DNA of 64,000 nucleotides, from positions 5,483,338-5,547,337 of the forward strand of contig CM021312.1 of the NCBI GenBank assembly GCA_010645155.1. Reading direction: 5' to 3'. Positions 22,557 to 35,998 of this stretch are shown one piece after another. The notes beneath the pieces were generated by a model that was not told the DNA's origin, made no database searches, and was given only the letters and a program-made list of their open reading frames with translations. Both the position numbers and the translations under genes were made by a program. The stretch's first letter is position 1. Every line of letters starts with the position of its first letter. The stretch comes from Tigriopus japonicus (taxonomy: Eukaryota; Arthropoda; Copepoda; Harpacticoida; Harpacticidae).

Positions 22557-25500
22557 ATGTACGAGCTCTCTCATATAGACTTGGATCTGGAATTGTCCAG
22601 TCCCGTGCATGGGAACGAAGAAAATAACTTGGCCATGAGCCCGATGAGCCCAATGAGCCCCTCATCTTTACAAGCTGATATGATTTTTGGCAGCACGAAA
22701 GTCAACCGCAATTCATCTACGCCTTACACAGACGCAACTCAGGTACGTCCTTTTCATATTGTTTGACCATTAGGGCATGACGATGACCAGTCTGGCGCAT
22801 CTCTGAATCATTTGGAAACATGATGCGACATTTAAAATCCTTGACGCTTTGTCCACAATTTTCCCCTTTTTTCAAATGAAAGCTGAACCCCCGGACGCTT
22901 CCAGATGTCCCGTTCGTTCTCCGCAGACTCGTCTAAATTGAGTGGGATCCATATATACACAAGGGTAATGAGAGCATCAGCATCAGTCAACATCCATACG
23001 CTCCCAAAGAAAAAGAGAGCTCCAAAACTTGCACCTGCCTTTTTGTCGGAAATCCTGCTTCCCAAGTTCGCAGATCATCATCATCCTCATCCTCTGATGT
23101 TTCTCCCTCCTCCTCCCTCCCTCTCGGTTTTTCACCCCTCTGCCATTCTCTGGTGGATGTTGGTGTGTCCGATCCAACACTACTTCGAGGTTTGGAGTTT
23201 TTTCACCCCCCACCAGGCTAGATCAGGTTTCGCCCGAATATCTGTTTTTACCCTTAGCTCCCCCGAGTCTCGATTTTGTCCAGGTCTGCGACTGCACCCG
23301 CTCCCTTCTAAATGGTGGACGCCGGTGTCGCTCTGCCCTCCAAGTAGGGTTGGATGGTGGAAGTTAGATGCTGGATGGAAGATGGGGGAACCGTCCCAGC
23401 CATTACTACCTCTCGCGTCGCCGGCGATGGTGTCCGCTCCAAATAGTTTTTTCTTATCGTCGTTGTTGTCGTCGTCGTCTCCTCCAGTACCTCTTGGATG
23501 ATGGGTCGGTCTCCGCGGACCACTACACTCCCCGAAAAGTATTTTGACTACCACGGGGATAGCTCGTAGATGGATGTACCACTAGTGTTGTACTAGAACA
23601 CTGTTTCCGATCATGGGTCTGCTACTCCTGTCTTCGCTTTAACAACATTCCCAACATAGTCTTGCGATGACCGAGATCAAGGACAACTTTTGGAGTGTGT
23701 ACTCTTCATTCAGGGAGTTCATTGCCCTACGCGTTCACAATCTTTGTCAGGCAATGTATGTACGAACGATCGCAGAAGTTGCTCATAGATGTGGTAGTAA
23801 ATGAGAGGAGAGGACTGCTTCGAATGGAAGGGCCACACGGCAACTCATATACACTTGATATGAGGGGGGACTGAAATGAGATGTTTTGGATGTGGAGTGG
23901 TGTCGGCGGCGGCAACGTGAGGCAACTAAAATAGATCCATAAGTAGCACCAACATGGCAAGAGATGGCTGCCCTTGTATGTAGGTACTCCTGGCTCGATG
24001 ACTTAAATGGTTCCTCGTATATTTCCACAAGACTCATATCGCTGCATGGCGTGCAAGAGGTTTGTAACATCCTGCCTGTCATTTGGAGTCGAGAATCATG
24101 CCTCAGGCTGATCGGGACTGATAGGTTTGAAATTATGTAATTTCCAACACACCATGGATGGAGGAACAAACAAGAATGCCTTGGCCCGAAATAATTGGTC
24201 AACCTCGAGAGTTGGTGCATTGATGGTGGGATTTCGGATTTTGTCTGACCGCCACAAATATGTATACGCGCGCGCATTCCTGACATATCTCTCTTGTTCT
24301 CTGTTGATAATTCAATTAAGTGAGCATGCATCAACGAACTGCAGCTGTCCACCTTATCCCGGCAGTCTCCACGTCAATCAAACAAATCAATTCGAATTCC
24401 CTGAAATCTGACCAAGCAATTTCTGGGTTAGGCCACATGGCGAAACGAGGATCTTTTGTTAGATCGTAGAAACAAACTCGATTACTTTTTTCGGAGGCTA
24501 CTTTGTTGCTCCCTCCCTGACAGCAAGGATCGAATGGGCCGAACTTGAGAAATCAAATTGAGGTCAAGATGAGCGAGTAGCCTGTTCTGTTACAAAAACA
24601 AGAATAATCACACCCTTGCTGACAAGTTATATTCATTTTATTTTACAGACCAAAAAGCAGTCGCCTCATCACATCAAGCGGCCCATGAATGCGTTTATGG
24701 TATTTTCCCACATGGAACGGAAGAAGATCATTGAGCAGCAGCCAGACATCCATAACGCCGAAGTCTCCAAAGCACTTGGCAGAAAATGGAAAGATCTAAT
24801 GGACGAAGAGAGGGAACCTTATATTCAGGAAGCTGAACGTCTCCGACTTCTCCACATGCGCCAATACCCGGACTACAAATATCAACCCCGAAAGAGAGCC
24901 GCCAAACCAAAGAGCCCCATTTCCTCGGAGAATAAAATCACAAAATCGCCAAGTCCCCGCAAAAGCTCACACCAGAAGATGTTCTCCCGAGTGAAAACGG
25001 ATGGGGAGTTCACCGGACTTGTTGGCACATTCGGAGGGTCTTCATTTGTCAACTCGTCCCGAGTCAAGTTCTCGCCGTCGAAGAAATGTGCTTTAGCCAA
25101 TGTGGATCACAACCGACTTAATCTCCGTCTTACCATTGACTCCAAGTTCAAGGCCAGGCTGCGGCAGAGTCAAGAGGCCCAACAACTCCAACCCATGTCA
25201 AATCTGGCCGAAGCTGCCATGGAAATTGAGCAGCAAAATCAGCCTGTCCTAAAACCTCAGCCTCCAATTGTGGTCCAGTATTGTCCGTCGTCGCCCCTGA
25301 ACCCTCCCTCGAGCCCCATGAGCTCCACCAGCATTATTTCCTCGCCCGAATATACGTCGGCCTCGCTTTATGACGAATCAAATGTGATAAGTACCAAGTT
25401 CAGCTTGGACAGTGAGGCTCCATCAACCATGGCAAACCTGGACAAGCTAGAGGATTTGTCAGAACTTCTTCAAATCCCTCCATCAGAATTCGCTTTCGAC

Positions 25501-25569
25501 TTGGGAGATCTATTTGGAAATGGTGATCAGAATTCGTCAGGGTCTATTTTGGGCACCCTGGCCCATTGA
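22557..25569 (+). CDS. SoxC: SoxC-family HMG-box transcription factor, copy 1
   Basis: Exons 22557-22742 and 24649-25569 join in phase 0 into 368 residues. The HMG box spans residues about 67-145 ([20 protein letters not shown], then [18 protein letters not shown]). The pattern HNAEVSK with a [10 protein letters not shown] end is SoxC (Sox4/11, Drosophila Sox14). The box binds the minor groove at ACAAT-type sites and bends DNA. In the usual RPMNAFMVW signature, W is replaced by F. The N-terminus carries three MSP repeats and ends TPYTDATQ just before the intron. The C-terminal half is Ser/Pro-rich, ending in an acidic-hydrophobic segment ([20 protein letters not shown]) that could be a transactivation domain. 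The ATG at 22557 was preferred because the in-frame codons upstream lack an ATG. The paralogue lies at 41562-43545. Confidence 0.88.
22743..24648 (+). other. Intron of SoxC copy 1
   Basis: This 1.9-kb intron runs from GTACGTCC to TTTTACAG and separates the N-terminal exon from the HMG-box exon. A proline-rich frame of 198 codons at 22905-23501 lies inside but resembles no family. Conserved enhancers cannot be judged from one genome. Confidence 0.55.
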
Positions 25570-26014
25570 CCTCACGCTAACCAGTTCAAAACAACGAGGC
25601 ATTATTCTTTTCATAGTAAAACCACAACCAACAACATTTCTTCTTTTCATTCCTGTGATTTAGAATGTATTTTCTGCCTATATTTACCCAGATAGTTTAG
25701 TTTCAATTATTCTTTTATACAAGTTCTTTTCAGTTTCCCTTTTAACCCTGTCCGTCTAGCACACTACGCATGTTTCATTTTCTCCGTTTTGTATTTGTTG
25801 AAGATCAAGCTTTATATTCACCGTTTTCTTCTTTTACCCAAAATATATTTATTTCCATTTCCACTTGACATCAAATGAAGCTCATGAGCCTTATCTCGAG
25901 TGTCTGCTATGTCAAAACTCCCCCTCAAAATCCAACCCACGCCAACCAAGGGTGGTCAATTGTCAACCAACCAACCACCAACCAACCCAGCATTTCAAGA
26001 CAATTTGACATGTA

Positions 26015-26020
26015 AATAAA
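26015..26020 (+). terminator. Candidate poly(A) signal of SoxC copy 1
   Basis: AATAAA within TGTAAATAAATATAATT lies about 450 bp after the stop codon and is the first good hexamer in this orientation. The tract before it is C/A-rich with CCAACCAACC repeats. Confidence 0.35.
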
Positions 26021-29000
26021 TATAATTGAAGTCGACTCTATGAAATGTGTACGTTTTCTTTGCCTCCGACATTCCGCAACTGTCTGTGTGTCTGTCCGTG
26101 TATCTGCCAGTCTGGCACGGCCCTGTTGCTGTAAACACGAGGCTCATCATTGGGGTCCATCGTGAGGTGAGTTGAGCACAACCAAAGTTCTCCATCCACT
26201 GACTTTAGGTCTGGCTTGACTTGTTGCTTGTGATCTTCAGTCTCTCAGGCGTGCTTTGTTTGAAATAGAATGGTTGAACTAGTTCTTTCCCTTTAGCTAC
26301 GGATGAGCTTGAATGGAAGCTTTTGGGAAAAAGATTCAAGGAACTTCATGACAAGCCATTCAATTATATCCCAGACTACCAATACACTCCGCGTGTAAGT
26401 ACGTAATGGAGGAAGGCTTGAGCTTCACTTGCTGGCTAGTAAGTAACGTGGAACCGAATGAAATGTCATCATGCACATCACCACCATTCAGAGTCACCAC
26501 CAAACTCAGTCAGGGTTTCTAGCTAGCTTCGTAGCATGGCATCAATGCCTTCCTTGGCTTTTGAATATTTGTCAATGGCATCTAATCCCAAACATCCCGA
26601 ATCCTTTTAATGAAACGGCGTCGCGTTGTTGGCGTCGTCCATCTTTCAAAACCCTGAAGCCAACCAAACAGCATCACAACAGAGCAAGTGCTAGAAGGGC
26701 GCTTATCTTAACTAGATTGCCTCCAAACAGATGAGGCAGATGTGAGTGTGTGTCTGAACGATTTTCAACTAACAAGCCTTGTCCTTGCCCCCTACTGCTC
26801 GTCCTAGACTACCTAATATATGCCTCCGTTGATCCACATGAGAGATGTACGGACAAAAGTTGGCATTAGACGTACTTTTACATCTGCTCCCAACCAAACC
26901 CTCAAACGATGGTGCAGCATTTAGTAGAAGTATCGTATAAAAAGACATTTGGAACATTAAGCTAATACACTCGGCATCGAGTAAAAAGTCAATCAATGAG
27001 AGCTCTTGCAGAGGAAAAGTTAATATTTGGACACCTTGAGAGTCAAATGGAGTGATCTCTGCACGGAAATAGCCAATTTCTTCATTCTCCCTCCGGCATT
27101 TTTTCCTCAACTCGACGCTAAATCTCCAGTCCAAAGGGTCGCTATTAGAAGAAAAAGAACCAAAATGACCTCTTCCTCCCATGGCACTCATATTTTCACA
27201 AGTTCAACAATTTTTAGTTGAAAAGTTGCCATGGGAACCTTAAAATGTTTGAGAGCCAGTGTATTTTTCCTCTCACGGCCAATCGTTGGGTAATTGATGA
27301 ATCTGAAGGTTTGAAAGAAATTGCATCGCCGATGAATGATAATGAGGGCATTTGACCTTTTGGATAGGAACTCCCCAAAAAATCGGAGATGTTAGCGACC
27401 TCTAATCAGCAAGAGGTTTTCAAGAAATATCAGCATTTTTCCAACCTTTTCTCCCAAGCCAGACGCGATCGTGTGCTTTTTAGACAGCAGTAACATCCAT
27501 TTAAGGTATTCTCTGAGAAACTTTGCTTTCGTGTGCCAAAATATGCTTATCGGAGAAGGATGGGGAAACTATCATGCTCGCCGCACCTCAACTCGGCGTC
27601 TTCTACCGCTAATCAGAATCAGAAGCTCGTAATTATTAATTGATTTTCATGAATGCTTTGAATTTTGACCATGAAAATTGATGGCTACTCATACTTCCCC
27701 ACTTTCTCATGCAAACAGAGAGCTCTTTGTTTCAACTTTGCTCCGCTTCACTATGATATGAAGCTGCGCCTCTTTTTCTGGGTGAGTGACCCGCATTGGT
27801 CACTATAATAACCAAGTTTTTATTTTCGCCACGATATGAGGCAAGCCAATTAAATTTAGATAATTTTGCCCAATTATTTCTTGATGAAGACAAAATCTGA
27901 AGATAATTTCATGCCCTCCAGAGAAGTGAGATAGAGCGAGATGTTCCCTGAAAAAAAAAAGTTGGGAGCCATAATTGTCAAGACGTGACAATTGTCACCC
28001 TCTGAACTTCATTCACCCAAATCTGCGAGCTCCACCACTCTCAAACCATTGTTGGAAGCGAACCTTTACCAAGATGTGATTCTTGGAAAGCTTTGTCGAT
28101 CGTGACTGAAGTAACGGAATCTTAGCTCCAACGGAGTATCGAGCCTGAACCCATTGAACGCATTCTCTTGAACATGTCGACAAATATAGACGCCGCTATC
28201 ATCATCTCCTTCAACTGCAGCATGTATATGTTTTTTATCTCTGACCCGTGTAAGGAAAGGGGAGACAATTTCCAATTTGAGATGATCAGAGCGACCTCCT
28301 ACTAAGCCCGTAGTTGACAACCCGTTTGGTTGAAAACGGGCCCAATAAAAGCGATGGGAGGTCTCTTTTTTCATTTCATGCTACGGTCTTAAACATATCA
28401 TCATTGGCTTGAAAAGACCCCCGAAAATGAGGCTGGACCTCATACATTCATACATCCAAACGTACATGCTTACTTGGTATGAAGTACAGCGGATTGAGAA
28501 CATGCTCTAAAATGGCAATAAAATCGTTTCCACCGGATTAGAGGCAAAAAACACGTGGAGGTTGTTGGTCGTATGCATTGAGCGTTTATCTTGTACTATA
28601 TGACACTCTTAAATGTCAAATAGAAATACACTTATAATGGTCGGGTGGCCTGTTTTATTGGCTCCCTTTAATCCTTGTAGTCGAACTACCATCAACAACC
28701 GCGAGCACGACTCCAAGAGTCATTCCACTCATCACCCTTCTTTGGACCCTTTCTTGAGGAGCGACAACCGGCGTCTCGGATGCTTCAAGTTCCTCCGACA
28801 CATTACCCACTCACTCACTGACACACACTCACATTTAGGAGGGGTTATTTCATTGGGCCAGGACATTGAGGGCTTTGGCATCAGGACCGGCACTCAAGAA
28901 CAGGTTAATAATATCGTGCGGTGCAGTTACTTGAGACATTTAAATAAGCTCGACTTCCTTGGCAAAAGGATATCCACTCAAACCGAGGGATTTAAACCGG

Positions 29001-31065
29001 CTCGCTTGGCCTAGACTGACGGACCCACAGAATGATAAGAAGAGTATTTATTGGATCGGTCTGAAGATCTAGAAGGTCATAATGGAATGCATTTGATTGA
29101 TCTTGATCATTGGTTTGAAACGATATCCTGGACACTCCAAATGCACACAACATGTCGCGTGAGGCGTATAATGAATCTTCATACTCCAATTTCTGAACTC
29201 GATCCGACTTGCAATCGCTTGGTCATATCCATAGATCTCTCTTTCTCTGGCTTAATAGGCATTTCTTTTGCAGACGATCGGTTTCGGTTCAGCAGCTGGG
29301 GTGGTCTTTCGAGGTTCATTGTACAAGATAGATGGTGGGGGCACCACGTGGTTGTTGAGATGTTTCCAGCTGTGTGGGATTATTATTCCCATACTTTTTG
29401 CTCATCTCGCAATCAAGATTACGTTTGTGCAAAAAAAGTACTCGCAATTTACAAGTCCGTTCGTTTTGGTGAGCACATTGGCAATTGAGGGCCCGGGAAA
29501 TATCTCGAGAAATATCACAACCAACCCTCGATTCTTTCTCCATCTTGATCTGACTGACATGCATGTCCAGCACATTGGGTCACTTTAAAAAAGGTTTAAA
29601 CGAGTCGGTCATTGATCTGTGTTCGTCAACATTCCAAAGCCTCTCTCACCCAAAATCGCCCAAGACGTAAAAAAATGAGTCCCAAAACTCGACCTGACAA
29701 CAAAAACAACGGACAATCCGGCAATTTTCCATCCCCTACAACATTTCTCAGGGTAGTCGAACTGGTCTTAAATGGTCCTGAATGTGGATGGTTGGTTTGT
29801 TGGTTGATGGTTGCTTGGCCTAACTCTTGTGCGAGTGTTGTCGTATCATCAACATCAGACCGACGGCCTACGTATTCCCACTTGTTGCTGTTGTTGTTGT
29901 TGTTGAGCAGGAAAAAACGGCCTCAGGCTCCCGCCAAAAATCTCCTTGATGACTTCTTGCCTCCTTCAGGTTCATGGTCTGATAGTTCAAGCACCTCTAC
30001 GAGTACATGATTGCCTCCCATCACGGCCCAACCAACTCGGAAAGGCACAAAACGGACGGATGAAGGTAAAGAAGGCCTTCGAAAACGAAGCGACGCCAAC
30101 TCAGCCACAGGCGCTGGTAAACCATTCCTCGTCAGTCAGCAACATGTTGTGTATCAAAGGGATTCTTTAATAAGGCCTGTTGTTGGTCGGAGTCGCAGGA
30201 GCATTCCAAAACACTGAGGGAAACCGTCTCAGGGGGAAAATCATTGAAGATACAACTCGAGTTAGCCAAAAGGCCAAGATGAGCTAATATTTCTTGAGCC
30301 TAGAATAAATCTACTAAGAACTTCGGACACTTTAGAGTGACGGAAATGTTGTTTGTGCTGAATTTTGGTCAGTGCATCAATTTGGCCAGAGCGTGGGATA
30401 TTTTAAGGGTCTTTACACTTTCAATGCCAAACCATGACTGAGAAAGATCACTGCAGCGGGTGCCTAGCAGAGAGTAATAGTGGCACTGCCTCCTCCTTGT
30501 TCATCGTCTTCATACCTTCTAACTGATCTATCTCCTATGGGCATTCTTGAGCCCCTGTGAACGTCAATGCACTCTGATTCGAGGAATGCCACCCTCACAG
30601 AATCTCATACAAAAAAAAACACATTCAAAGCAAAGGAAGTGACAAATCCATGAGACAATCATCCAGTACCGACCAAATTATTTATGAGAAGCCCGCCACA
30701 TCATTATCCACATACGCGGGGTGATATTTGTTTACAGTCAACAATTAATGTCACAGGCCGATCAAAGCATATCGAACAAAATCAAAATGAATCCACATTT
30801 ATTCGACTTGACTTTGAACGGATATAGCGACTTTTTCAAGCTCGGAGGTGAAATAATGTACTTTGAGCTCGATATAACTTTAAATCTCTTACAAGCATTG
30901 ACATTCAGACGAGAGGTCAACTCCATAGCGGATTGAGAAATGCCAAGAAGACCCCAGGAATCGGGCTAGATAGCCATATTATTCGAGATTTCGGTGCTCT
31001 CGACGCTGTTGGTGGCAATGGTGTCTCAACTCTTTCAGATTTGGGTCTCCCCTGAACATTGGGCT

Positions 31066-31140
31066 CATGTCAACCTCAGACTCTCGGCAGGGGTGAAGGC
31101 TCCGGCATCTGCTGGATACGATTTACACACTCCAACCTAG
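31066..31140 (+). pseudogene. Possible decayed dUTPase-like fragment
   Basis: In frame with 31078, the sequence encodes LRLSAGVKAPASAGYDLHTP and ends at TAG (31138-31140). The AxAPASAGYDL stretch resembles motif 1 of trimeric dUTPases, which occur both as cellular enzymes and inside some retroelements. After the stop, NIVFRHGTSLLDG might continue the similarity, but motifs 2-5 are not recognisable. It is probably a relic of a gene or retroelement. A chance match is not excluded. Confidence 0.3.
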
Positions 31141-34100
31141 AACATCGTCTTTAGGCACGGAACCTCACTCTTAGATGGGGTTAAAAATCACCGGGAATTA
31201 TGAGCAGAACACTAAAGGACCGAAACCCGAGGCGATGTTGCTGTCAAACAAGTCGATTATGTTAGTAGTTGTCTGGACTTGCAAATGCAATGGTTGGCCC
31301 CGAATGACCCTGCAAATCAAATGCATTTCCCAATCTCAACTGCTTAGCGATGCATTTTTTGAACTAAGGAGGGACGAAATGCCTTGTTAATTTCTTGCAA
31401 CATGCCTCTAGATTTATGGATGGGATTTCCAACATTCTGCGTGAGTGATACTTGATTCCAACGCTATTCTTTTTGTTACAATGAACTCTTCAAAAATCAA
31501 CAAAAAAGATCGTTGTTTCTTTCAAATTCTATATAAGATGAATGAAAACAACACTAGTACTATCATAAGTAAAACTACCACAAGTTACGAGTTCTGATCA
31601 ATAAATTGGCAAGAGAACCCATGGAATACGGGAGTTCATTCTCAAGATCAGCCCAGGTCCAATTTTAATGTGATTGATCTCCCAAGATCAGGGTGATTAT
31701 GACGATGAAGCTGAGGAAGAAGTTGATGTGGTCGAAGTGGCAGTTGGTGACTTGGCATGGTGGTGAACAGACCATTATTAGTTTATGGCCTTACTTATTC
31801 ATCCTTAAGATTGGAGATTAATCCAATCTAGATCAAGCAAAAACTTGATCCAACAAGATGATAGAGTTGTCCAAAATGCCAGAGCCCCGAGATGGATTCG
31901 ATGGCAAGACGAAGGGTTTTCAGGCAAGCTTGAAGGCCCCAGACACAGGTTCTTGACCAAGGAAGTCTGACAAAAAAATGCCCTAATCATTTCAATTTGA
32001 AAAAAACACCCAAACAGTGGTTTTAAGCCTCCAAAAAGTTGAACTCAAGGTTGGTATAACATGGAATTCGGAGTTGCCTGAATTAGGGTGTCGCTTTTAG
32101 AACCATTGAATTAAGGTGTCAAAACATTTCTGGACTTCCAACTCCAAGGTGGCAATTCCAATGCATGCATCCCTAGATCTGCTGCGCTCTTCTCAAGCGA
32201 TGGATCAGAACTAGCAGGACTTTGTTGGCCGCGAGCTAATCTCTTGACAAACCAAAAACCCATTGTAGTTCAGAGTCCATGTGGATAAATCCCAGGGTGG
32301 ATCTATGACTTGACTATAGGGTATAGTTTTTATACATTTCAACGCGATTCTTAGAGGCTGCCCAATTTGTTTGGTGAGTCAAACCGGAGCAAAAACCTGC
32401 CTCGACATTTGGATGTCTCATTCAAAGTTAGACTCTCACCCAAGTGCTAAGATCTACTTGAGAGATGGGTGGATAGAAAGAAGGAAGGTTACGGGAGAAA
32501 GGTTTTTATTTGGGTCTCATTCAGGGCGATTCCAGACAAAAAACATCCTTGATTCACCATGACATGAGGAGTCTTTGTAGCTGCAGGTAATTTATCTAGA
32601 TATCATCTTGGATGGACGGCGTTCGGCGTAAGTTGACGTTCGCAAAGGGATGTGGAATCGCGCAACCTCGCATTAATAAATCTTCGGAACTTTATCCAGC
32701 ACAAAGTGTTTTTTTTTCTCGGTGCTCTTCTTTGCACTTGATTTGTATGATGTATGGTCTCGCACTCGAAAAAGATAGCACTGCCATCATTCTCAGAGGG
32801 GTTAAGCAACAGGATCTCGCATTCCAAGCTCCAAAATCGTCACCACCCCCTCCGACAAGTCGGATCATGGTTTGGGAGTGCTGCCACGTCCTCATCTTAT
32901 TGATTTATGAGCATTTCTTAGCCGACCCTCTGGGAGATTGGCCGTGTTTGTGTGTGATTTAAATGTGTGATTGCACCGCAAGATCCATAAAGTTCTCGTT
33001 AACAATGTCGTACTCATCTATCAAAACCCCGTGTGATCCCCATCCAAAGAGTTAGTTGAGTGTCTTGGTCATACGGCTTCATTTTCTAAGGTTGACACTC
33101 GAACGAAGATTCACTTCGCATTCTGAATGTGAACTCAATGCTCACGCTCTCCACGGTAGACGTATGTACAAATGAAGTGTCAAACTTGGAACCTCTTGAA
33201 TTCCTAGCTTATCTTACACAAATATCAAATGTCCCCATCATCTCCCGGAATGCGAAAAACAAGTTCGTCAGTGTCTTACTGTACATAACCTGGACACGTA
33301 CCCCTTGATGGTCCGAGAGTCGTGATGGATATGAAATTATTTCTTGCTACCATGATGGATGAGCTTTGAACGGGTGGAACCAAGGAAGAAGCAAGAGGGA
33401 GGGAGAAAGGGATCCTCGTTTGAATAGAATACAAAATTATGGCTCAATGGTCATTCCACGCTCATGGAGCATGCAATAAAATGATAAAGTTGTCCAGTGA
33501 TAAATTTTCTCGAACACCTTTATTGGATGTAAGTTCATCAAGTCATTTTGACACCCGGATTCCTTTTCAGGTTCCAAGGACATTCCTAGAATTCCCGAGC
33601 ACTGCAGAGATCAATCCTTGTTTGACCACCCAAGTCCATTGGAACTTACAATTTATTTTTGTTAAAATTTGAACGAGCCCATCACAACCGCATCCCTGAG
33701 GAACGACAAAACAAAGTTTGTATTGATGATCATGGCTGACAATCCCACTGAATTGAGCAAGTTGCGCACCGCCCCTCTTTGGTCGGTTCTCACGCAAATA
33801 AAATCCGATATGAAGTTTTGCAATCCCTTTCAATTATTTCTCCATTAATCTCTCTTTGATAACATATTCAATTAACTTTATCTTGAGGCCAGAAAACCTT
33901 CCTGTCCAATTCATGTAGCAATAATATCTGCATTCTGAGATCCTCCAATCCGCAAAACTTATTGGCTCCAACCGCCAACATGCACACAACATCATCTACT
34001 GATTGGATCGGTTTGTCAGTCATAAAAGTTTGCCAAATTGGAAGACTTTTGAACTTAGACTGTTCATGCAAGCTAACTAAATTCACTTTGGAGAGCTTGG

Positions 34101-35305
34101 TGATCCGATATGCTTTAATGGCTGACAGAGTGTGACTGAATTGAATTCAAATCCAGGATTGAATGTCAAATTAATTGTCTGACGATTCCAGACACTTTTG
34201 ACTAGTGTTAGTAAGTGCTATCAGGGACTCTGACGAGAGTACAACTCGTACTAGAGCCCTTGTAATGACTACCGAACTACGTACGTGAGCATAAATGCAG
34301 TGGATCGGAGGAGAAAAGGTCTGGATCATTTGTCTATTTGAGTTAAATGTGAATAGAAAGAGTTTGGATCTGTCAGAACTGTAGGTCATGCTAAATCGGT
34401 CCATCATCCACTGTAAAAAAGACTAGCCACTTTGGCTTAAGAGTCCACTGCAATTCAAAATTGATCGAGCGTCGAAATGGTTTAGAGAAGTTTATTGGTT
34501 GAGAGTTTTGTTATGAGGGGTAGACATTTAAAAATTATTGGCTAAGCGTATGATCAATAGTTTACAAAAGTGAGTGAGCTGGTTGTTCTAAATAGTTCTT
34601 TTTCATTGGCTTCACACAGTTTTCTTGTCTAGAAATGACAAGTCATACCATTAAATGTTGCATGAAAACGAGTGCAAGTCTTGAGTCTGGGGCTTTGAAT
34701 TGGTTGAAGTGGTTCCATTTCTGAGTGGCATCACAGCATGAAAGCAACCAACTTGAGAAAGAGCTACCAAACACACCTAAAATGAGACCACTCGGAACCA
34801 TCAGCAGAGCTCGACTCCCTTCATTTGTGCTCAATGGTCTCTGAATCTGGAGTATGGGATCCATCTACCTTTTGTGTGTATCTCATCTTCCTCCTCTGTT
34901 GTGGATGGTTGCGGGATGCTTGGTTTAGCTTTGGTTTGGATAATCAGTCTAAGTGTCGAATATTGGTATTTCCCACTGGGATTCCAAATCAAAAGAACCA
35001 GAGGAGAGCATAGTGAAAGAGGGAGAGATGGTCTTTAACTTTAATTTAGTTGGAAGCCAATAGATCTTGAGAATCCAATTGGATGTCTTCAAGACATGAA
35101 GTTAAAAATGGACCAATCGGTTTTACTTTTTAAAGTGAGGTGGTCGAAGGCAAAGTTTCAAGCAAAAGTGAACTGTGCTAAATCATGAGAACATCTTGTT
35201 GATGTTGAATGAGTGATTTTCTTGAGGCAGACAAGCTTCAGTCAAGGTTATGTGGTTCATTTCGGAGTGGGAATAATTTGAGCTCATAAAAATAGGGCCA
35301 GTGGC

Positions 35306-35998
35306 CTGGATGAGCTCAATAAAGAAGCATTGGAAAAAGAGCCCCTTGAAATGGGCAGCCAGTAGATTAAGGCATATATTTTCGACAACCTATCATCATC
35401 GTATGAAGCAGTTGTGGGCAACCAAGCTGAGCAAATCCAGTTTCACCTTTGTCGATTTGTTCGTAATTGCCTTCCAGGTACTGATTATTATTCACTGTCT
35501 TGGACAAAAACAAGCCTTATGCATTCGTTGTGACACTTTCTCCTCCTCCAAGATCTAAAGCCTTTCAGACAATTCGAGGAATCATTAAAATCCCATTTGA
35601 ATGCTACTGAGAATCTGGGAAGAATTGAATCTCAAGTGGACATTACATTGTTAATAAATAAGTGTTACCATACCTCAAACAAAGTCTCAGAGTGTCTAAT
35701 TAGATCATGGGGTTCTCAGCCATCCACCATCAGAAATAGAACCCTGGTGGGAAAATTGGCTCCAGCCCTCTTTTCTTCTGAAGCCCTAAGTGAATATCTT
35801 GACAAATTGCCAAAATTGCTGGGATTTATCAATTGGTCCAGACAAGGCTATTACTACGTATGTGCCAACGACCTCTACGTCACCACACCCAGCCAAATAT
35901 TCACTACTTACATACTGCATGGATCAATCTACTCACTGGAAAACTTTCCCAGGTCAAGAATTGAGATGATATCAGTTGACGAGAAATCATTTGCTTGA
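35306..35998 (+). pseudogene. Interrupted reading frame of unknown origin
   Basis: One frame stays open for about 230 codons except for two stops (TAG near 35363, TGA near 35535), ending at TGA 35996-35998. The last 133-codon segment is fully open. Many more stops would be expected by chance in DNA of this composition. No domain is recognised (notable: KLLGFINWSRQGYYYVCAND). It may be a decayed gene, a transposon remnant, exons of an unknown gene, or chance. Confidence 0.25.

Noticed and set aside
22905..23501. A 198-codon plus-strand frame in the SoxC copy 1 intron
   Set aside because: It is proline- and serine-rich without domain similarity, overlaps minus-strand frames of similar length, and lies within a well-defined intron.
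28613..29014. A 133-codon plus-strand frame in the inter-Sox interval
   Set aside because: There is no domain, no plausible start context and mixed composition; treated as chance.
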